Assembly (NCBI GenBank): GCA_007844125.1
Contig: CM017565.1
Location: 16,655,206-16,719,205 of the forward strand
From: Sinonovacula constricta
Taxonomy: Eukaryota > Mollusca > Bivalvia > Cardiida > Solecurtidae
Length of the DNA: 64,000 nucleotides
Direction of reading: 5' to 3'
Of this stretch, positions 59,755-64,000 are shown one piece after another; positions within the stretch are counted from its first letter, which is position 1, and each line of letters opens with the position of its first letter. Under the pieces are notes generated by a model that had not been told where the DNA came from, ran no database searches, and was given only the letters and a program-made list of their open reading frames with translations. A program made the translations under genes and the position numbers.

Positions 59755-61534
59755 CTAACTTCTGCTTTTTTATAGTGAATGGTAGCGTAGCTGTAGGCTT
59801 CTGATTTACTTAGGGTTCCGTTATGGGCACCTTTTTTAGCTAAGTTATCTGCTATTTCAGTACCTACGATTCCTACATGTCTTGGGATTCAGACAAGATT
59901 TATTATAGTATTAAAATTAGAACTAATATCAGCAGTAATGTTATATATGTAGTTAATTATTTCTTGTCCGTTCGTTCCTTTAATTTGTTGTAGGGCTTGT
60001 AAGGAGCTGAGCGAGTCAGTGTAAATATCTACGATACTATTGGTTATTTTATTTTTATATATCCAAGAAATTGCTTCTTTGATGGCTTGTAGTTCGCATG
60101 AGAATATTGAAATTATATGGTCTAACTTTATTTTTGCGTTGGCTTTGATGGATTCTCCTACATAATTATATAGCTTTACCTTCCCCTGCGACCATTTTTA
60201 GCGGTTCTTTACTACCATCGATGTAGATTTTGATTGATGCTATAGATCTGTTTAAGTAATTTTCTGCGGTTTGTTTGGTTGTAAGCGGGTTATCTTTCTT
60301 ACTTATTAGTTCGGTTAGACCTGTATAGACATAGGTCCGATCCCTATTAAACTTTGGGTGGCATTAATTGATTAGATTCAAGTTGTATTTTCTCAAGTAT
60401 TTCTAATATGCGTTGAGTGTATGGTTTGGGGGCGCGAATTTAGGCCATTTGCCTAGTCGTCTAAACATTTCCTTAGTTGTGCTTAGAGTGCTTGCCTAAC
60501 GTGCTAGAACGGACCCAGTATTTCAAGCTGAGTATATTTATTTGGTCATGTATTGAGAATTCTCCTATTTCGGCGTGGATTGCTTCAGTTCTAGCATAAC
60601 TGAGTACTCCTATAATTATTTTGATTGTCCTATTTTGTAGTTTCTGTAGTTGGTCTAACTGATTTGTTTGCCGATCCATACGCTACTAGTCCTTATTGCA
60701 TTTTTGATTTGATTAAAGCCTGCTATATTGTATTAAGGCATTTTTTACTAGTACCCCAACCTTTTCCCCTTATTGATCTGATTACATTCAGGTCTTTTTC
60801 ACATCTGCCTATTAATCTTTTATATGATCCTCCCATGTAAGGTTTTTATCAAAGATGAGGCCTAAGAATTTTATACTGTCTTCATACTCAATGTCCTTTC
60901 CACATATATTTACTTTCGTTAGAGAGGAGTCAATTAAAGGGGTCTATTTATTGCGGAAAAAGTATTGTTTGTGTTTTATCAGGATTTATAACGAAACCAT
61001 ATTTTGATGCCCACTTTTCTATAGCTCTAAGCATTTTTGTAATTTCTGGATTCCTTCCCTCGGAGTTTTGCTGCATACCCATACAGCTCTATCATCTACA
61101 AATTGAGTTACTTCAATTTGTTCACTATTGGCTCTGTATTTGTTTTTAGTGTTATGCTTCTGTACCGTATCATTGAAGGTGTTCATAAAAATTGTGAATA
61201 GGATCGGTGAAAGGACACTACCTTGCGGACAGCCGTTTGTTGTGGTCCTTGGGGATGAGATATTGTTTAGGTATTTTACTTTAATAATTCTGTTGGATAA
61301 TAAAGCTGAGAGCCATTTAATCATTCTACCCATGATGCCATATTTTAGTGGTATGGATAAAGCTCCTTCTGACCACATTTTGTCAAAGGCAGCAGATAGG
61401 TCCATAAATGCGGCTGTTATATACTTTTTTCTAACTTGAGCTATTCTTATGTCGGATTATAATTTTACTAAATTGCCGTCGCATGAATGATTGGCATGGC
61501 ATCCTGATTGGTTTTCCGAGTATAGATTGTTAAC
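59755..61534 (-). pseudogene. Reverse transcriptase / RNase H remnant
   Basis: Minus strand: SENQSG then, after one in-frame stop, AAFMDLSAAFDKMW, NGCPQGSVLSPILF and QFVDDRAVW (the RT active site, with V before DD). A frameshift precedes WASKYGFVINPDKTQTILFP. A post-RT segment has LQKLQNRTIKIIIGV and LKYWVRSS (60473-60679). An RNase H domain with IYIDGS, CELQAI, YTDSLSS and IPRHVGIVGTEIADNLAKK follows (59780-60265). In the last motif the usual Trp codon before IPRH is TGA. Several stops and shifts mean it is dead. Confidence 0.85.
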
Positions 61535-62036
61535 TTCTGACCAAGGTCGATTAAGATTGGGCTATAAATGTGGTCTCTAGTGTGTTAACAAGATTTTTCT
61601 AAGATTTGACCTACTGACCTACTTATTGAACCCAAATGACCCAGTTATAAAATCTTCCAAAATATTTTGTAGGCAAACATTCTGATCAAGTTTGGTGAAG
61701 ATTGGGCTATAAAAGTGTCTCTAGTGTGTTCACATTTTTTTCCTATAATTTGACCTGGTGACATACTTTTTGACCCCAGGTAACCCAATAATTAACTCAT
61801 CCAAAATTCCATGCAGACAAATATTCTGGCCAAGCTTGATGAAGATTGGATATAAACTGTGGCCTGTAGTGTGTTCACAAGCTAAAATGTTGACGACGGA
61901 CGCCGGATGACGGACGAAGCGATATCACAAAAGCTCCCCTTGAGCATGTTGTGTTCAGGTGAGCTAAAATACACAGTAAAAAAAGAAGCTGAGTAAGCTA
62001 TATACATTTGAAGGCCTATTGTTCGAACATATTAAC

Positions 62037-62260
62037 AAAGCACTAATTGTGTGACCGTCGTTGTCAGATATCTTAGTTTTAAGTGTTTGAGTACAAATGC
62101 TAATGTTAGGATCATCCATATACATAAGGTCAGTTTAAAGATCTCCCCACATTCATTTTTAGTCTAGAGTAGATCTTGAACCTATTTGGAGTTGCAAGTC
62201 ATCTATTAAAATAGTCTAGCTGCAGGTGCACCTTTTATCAAAGTAGACAGAGTACTCCCA
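62037..62260. other. Unit 2 upstream flank resumes
   Basis: TGTGACCGTCGTTGTC matches 27711-27730 of unit 1, the sequence that there follows GTCTGTGA directly. Further homology decays quickly. No gene. Confidence 0.5.
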
Positions 62261-62261
62261 G

Positions 62262-63479
62262 TTTTTAGCTCACCTGAGCTTATGTTACGGGTGCGCTGTT
62301 GTTATCGCCCACTGTCTGGCGTCATGTGTCTATCAACATTCTCAAATGACATATCCTCAGAAACTGATGGGCCAAATTCAGCCAAACTTTCTCAAAAGCT
62401 TAAGTAGGCAGGGGGGGGGGGACAAAAATTTGTTCAAATAATTTTTATCAGTCAAGAAACATGGCTGAGAGCGGTGTGGCTATTTTCTGTATATGGGAAA
62501 ACTTTGACAATCTTGTCGTAAACTGTAAGAGCTAGAGCATTGATATTTAGTGTACATGTCCTTTGAGTGGCCCTGTAAAAAGATTATTAAAATAATTCTG
62601 ATCTATCAAAAACATGGCCACCAGGTGTGTGGTCATCTTTTAATATAAGGCTATATAGGAAAAGTTAGAAAATCTTCTTGTGAGAAACTGCAAGAGCTAG
62701 AGCCTTGATATATGGTATACATGTCCTTTGAGTGGCCCTGTATAAAGATTATTCACATAATTCTGATCCATCAAAAAAAATTGCCACCAGGTGTGTGGTC
62801 CTTTTTTCATATAAGGCTATATAGGACAACTTAGAAAATCTTCTTGGGAGAAACTGCAAGAGGTAGAGCCTTAAGATTTGGTATACATGTTCTTTGGCTA
62901 GCCCTGTATGAAGATTGTTCAAATGATTCTGATCCCACCTGGGATGTGGCCATATTCCATAAGACTATATAGGAAAACTTACAAAATCTTCATAAATACA
63001 AGAGCTTGAGCCGTCATATTTGGTATACATGTTCTTTGGGTGGCTCTGTATCTAAATTGTCCAAATAATTTTGATCTGTCAAAAACACTAGGGATATGGC
63101 CATTTTCCATGTATGGCTATATAGAAAAACTTTGAAAATTTTATTGTCAGAAGCTACAAGAGACAGAGTCTTGATATTTGGTTTAAGGTATATCATTCTT
63201 GGGTGGTCCTGTATCAAGATTGTTCACAACGTTTTGATCCGTCAAATAACATGGCCACAAATGGTATAGTCATTTTCCCAACATGACTATATAGCAAAAC
63301 TTTCAACATCTTCTTGTCAGACACCAGAAGAACTAGAGCTTTGATATTTGGTTTATGTTTGCCGATGACGGCCTTGTATCAATATTGTTCAAAGAATTGT
63401 GATATATCAAAAAGCATAGCCACAAGGGCTAAATATCTACGGCACTTAGGTGAGTGATAAAAGCCTCATGGCCCTCTTA
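62262..63479. repeat. Repeat with AGGTGAGCTAAAA ends, inverted, about 185-bp monomers
   Basis: Opens TTTTAGCTCACCTGAGC and closes CATGGCCCTCTTA, the inverted terminal signature of the element at 56847-61975. The interior holds five or six imperfect monomers with AGAGCTTGATATTTGGTATACATG, TTGGGTGGCCCTGTAT, AAGATTGTTCA, CATGGCCA and AAAATCTTCTTGT. Confidence 0.75.
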
Positions 63480-63636
63480 CTAATAGATACATTTTTTAAA
63501 GTTAGTACAAGTTTGTTTTTTCTTCTCTTTAATTAACAAAGATATAGACTTGTACTTGCTACTAGCTGTCATTTGTAACTAAGTAATGCTCATTACTATC
63601 TATGAACTTGCCAATTAAATTTCATTTTTTCAGCTC

Positions 63637-63915
63637 CAGGTAGGGGAGGCCTCAGGTTCGATCCCTGGTCGCGACATACCAAAGTTGTTAAAAATGGTAG
63701 TGGTGTTGCTCCCTTGCTAACTTTCAAGCAAATGTGAGGGTTCTATGACTGGTCCGCCAGGTGTCAGTATAATGTTACTGGGTGTGGTTTCATGCCAGGT
63801 GTTCATGGCAGGATATACACAGTGAAGGAAGCACTATATCTGCTTCAAGTGGACACCATCTCCAGATAATTGAAATACTGTTAGTGGGACAATAAGTCCA
63901 ATAAACGACAAACAA
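63637..63915 (+). mobile_element. SINE family V2, plus-strand copy
   Basis: tRNA-like head remnant with GGTTCGATCCCTGGTCGCGA (B-box), then a body with GTCAGTATAATGTTACTGGG, TGTTCATGGCAGGATATACA, AAGTGGACACCATCTCCAGA, and the 3' end TAATTGAAATACTGTTAGTG GGACAATAAGTCCAATAAAC. Same family as 8815-9128 and 3945-4135. Confidence 0.8.
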
Positions 63916-64000
63916 TAAATACATGAATTAAGATGGTCATGTCTACATGTTACAGGCGTATTGAGGACTTTCTCAACCACATCAAAGATACCATGATCGG

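Larger units (their letters stand above)
57524..61534 (-). mobile_element. 5'-truncated non-LTR retrotransposon (RT + RNase H)
   Basis: Flanked by a 12-bp direct repeat TTCTGACCAAGG (57512-57523, 61535-61546). On the minus strand it begins inside the reverse transcriptase and ends in a (CAGT)n tail at 57524-57538. The 3' part (58420-58800) contains three imperfect copies of a TGTTTATACGGGGTCCTTAG motif. The clade cannot be fixed by eye; RT plus RNase H suggests an I/Jockey-like lineage. Confidence 0.8.
56847..61975. mobile_element. Bivalve-type repeat with AAGAGGGCCAT / AGGTGAGCTAAAA ends
   Basis: Starts AACAAGAGGGCCATAATGGC with a GGGCCATAATGGCCC palindrome and ends CAGGTGAGCTAAAA at about 61969. 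Inside are imperfect monomers with ACAAACATTCTGACCAAG, GGTGAAGATTGG, TTTGACCTAGTGACCTACTT and TTTGACCCCACGTGACCCAA. It is split by the retrotransposon 57524-61534. It interrupts the unit-2 flank between GTCTGTGA (56763) and TGACCGTCGTTGTC (62056), which are adjacent in unit 1. Confidence 0.65.

Overview
This is AT-rich eukaryotic DNA, most likely from a bivalve mollusc. That reading rests on the very high density of short interspersed repeats, microsatellites and minisatellites, on repeat termini of the type AAGAGGGCCAT...AGGTGAGCTAAAA and the 'CTGTGAAAGCATTTTATTTCGTGGG' type of TA-flanked element (both of which I associate with bivalve genomes), and on two large NFX1-type zinc-finger helicase genes (ZNFX1 family) in tandem. 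The species cannot be determined from the sequence.

The only convincing host protein genes are two ZNFX1-like paralogues on the minus strand: 16587-22685 (2032 codons) and 38848-44775 (1975 codons). Each has its whole coding region in one exon, with conserved 5' UTR splice signals upstream. They sit in a large tandem duplication. Unit 1 runs about 12.8-28 kb and unit 2 about 33.8-56.8 kb, with a fragment of the unit-2 flank resuming near 62.04 kb. Homology is visible downstream of the genes, in the genes, and far upstream, where a promoter/first-exon-like module recurs. Two more copies of that module lie at the left (about 2.7-3.9 kb and 7.1-7.6 kb) without gene bodies. They point to at least one more array member left of the window, plus an orphan promoter copy.

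Layout: 1-169 is a 39-bp minisatellite. 170-12.8 kb holds upstream-module copies, two tRNA-derived SINE families, a 46-bp minisatellite and a TA-flanked inverted-repeat element. 12.8-16.5 kb is gene-1 downstream DNA, rich in trinucleotide repeats. 16.6-28 kb is gene 1 with its 5' region. 28-33.8 kb is inter-unit DNA with a LINE 3' end and three SINEs. 33.8-38.8 kb is gene-2 downstream DNA. 38.8-56.8 kb is gene 2 and its long 5' region, with repeat insertions that include a 3.18-kb Tc1/mariner-type TA element whose empty site is preserved in unit 1. 56.8-62.0 kb is a nested insertion: a SINE inside a 5'-truncated non-LTR retrotransposon inside a bivalve-type repeat. 62.2-64 kb is a second repeat of that type and a SINE.

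ZNFX1 proteins are SF1 (UPF1-like) RNA helicases known for antiviral dsRNA sensing in vertebrates and for small-RNA inheritance in nematodes. A tandem pair that differs in zinc-finger number and in the C-terminal tail looks like an expanding, diversifying innate-immune or RNA-surveillance locus. That functional reading is inference from family membership. Homology between units, splice sites and repeat boundaries were judged by eye; no alignment or database search was run.
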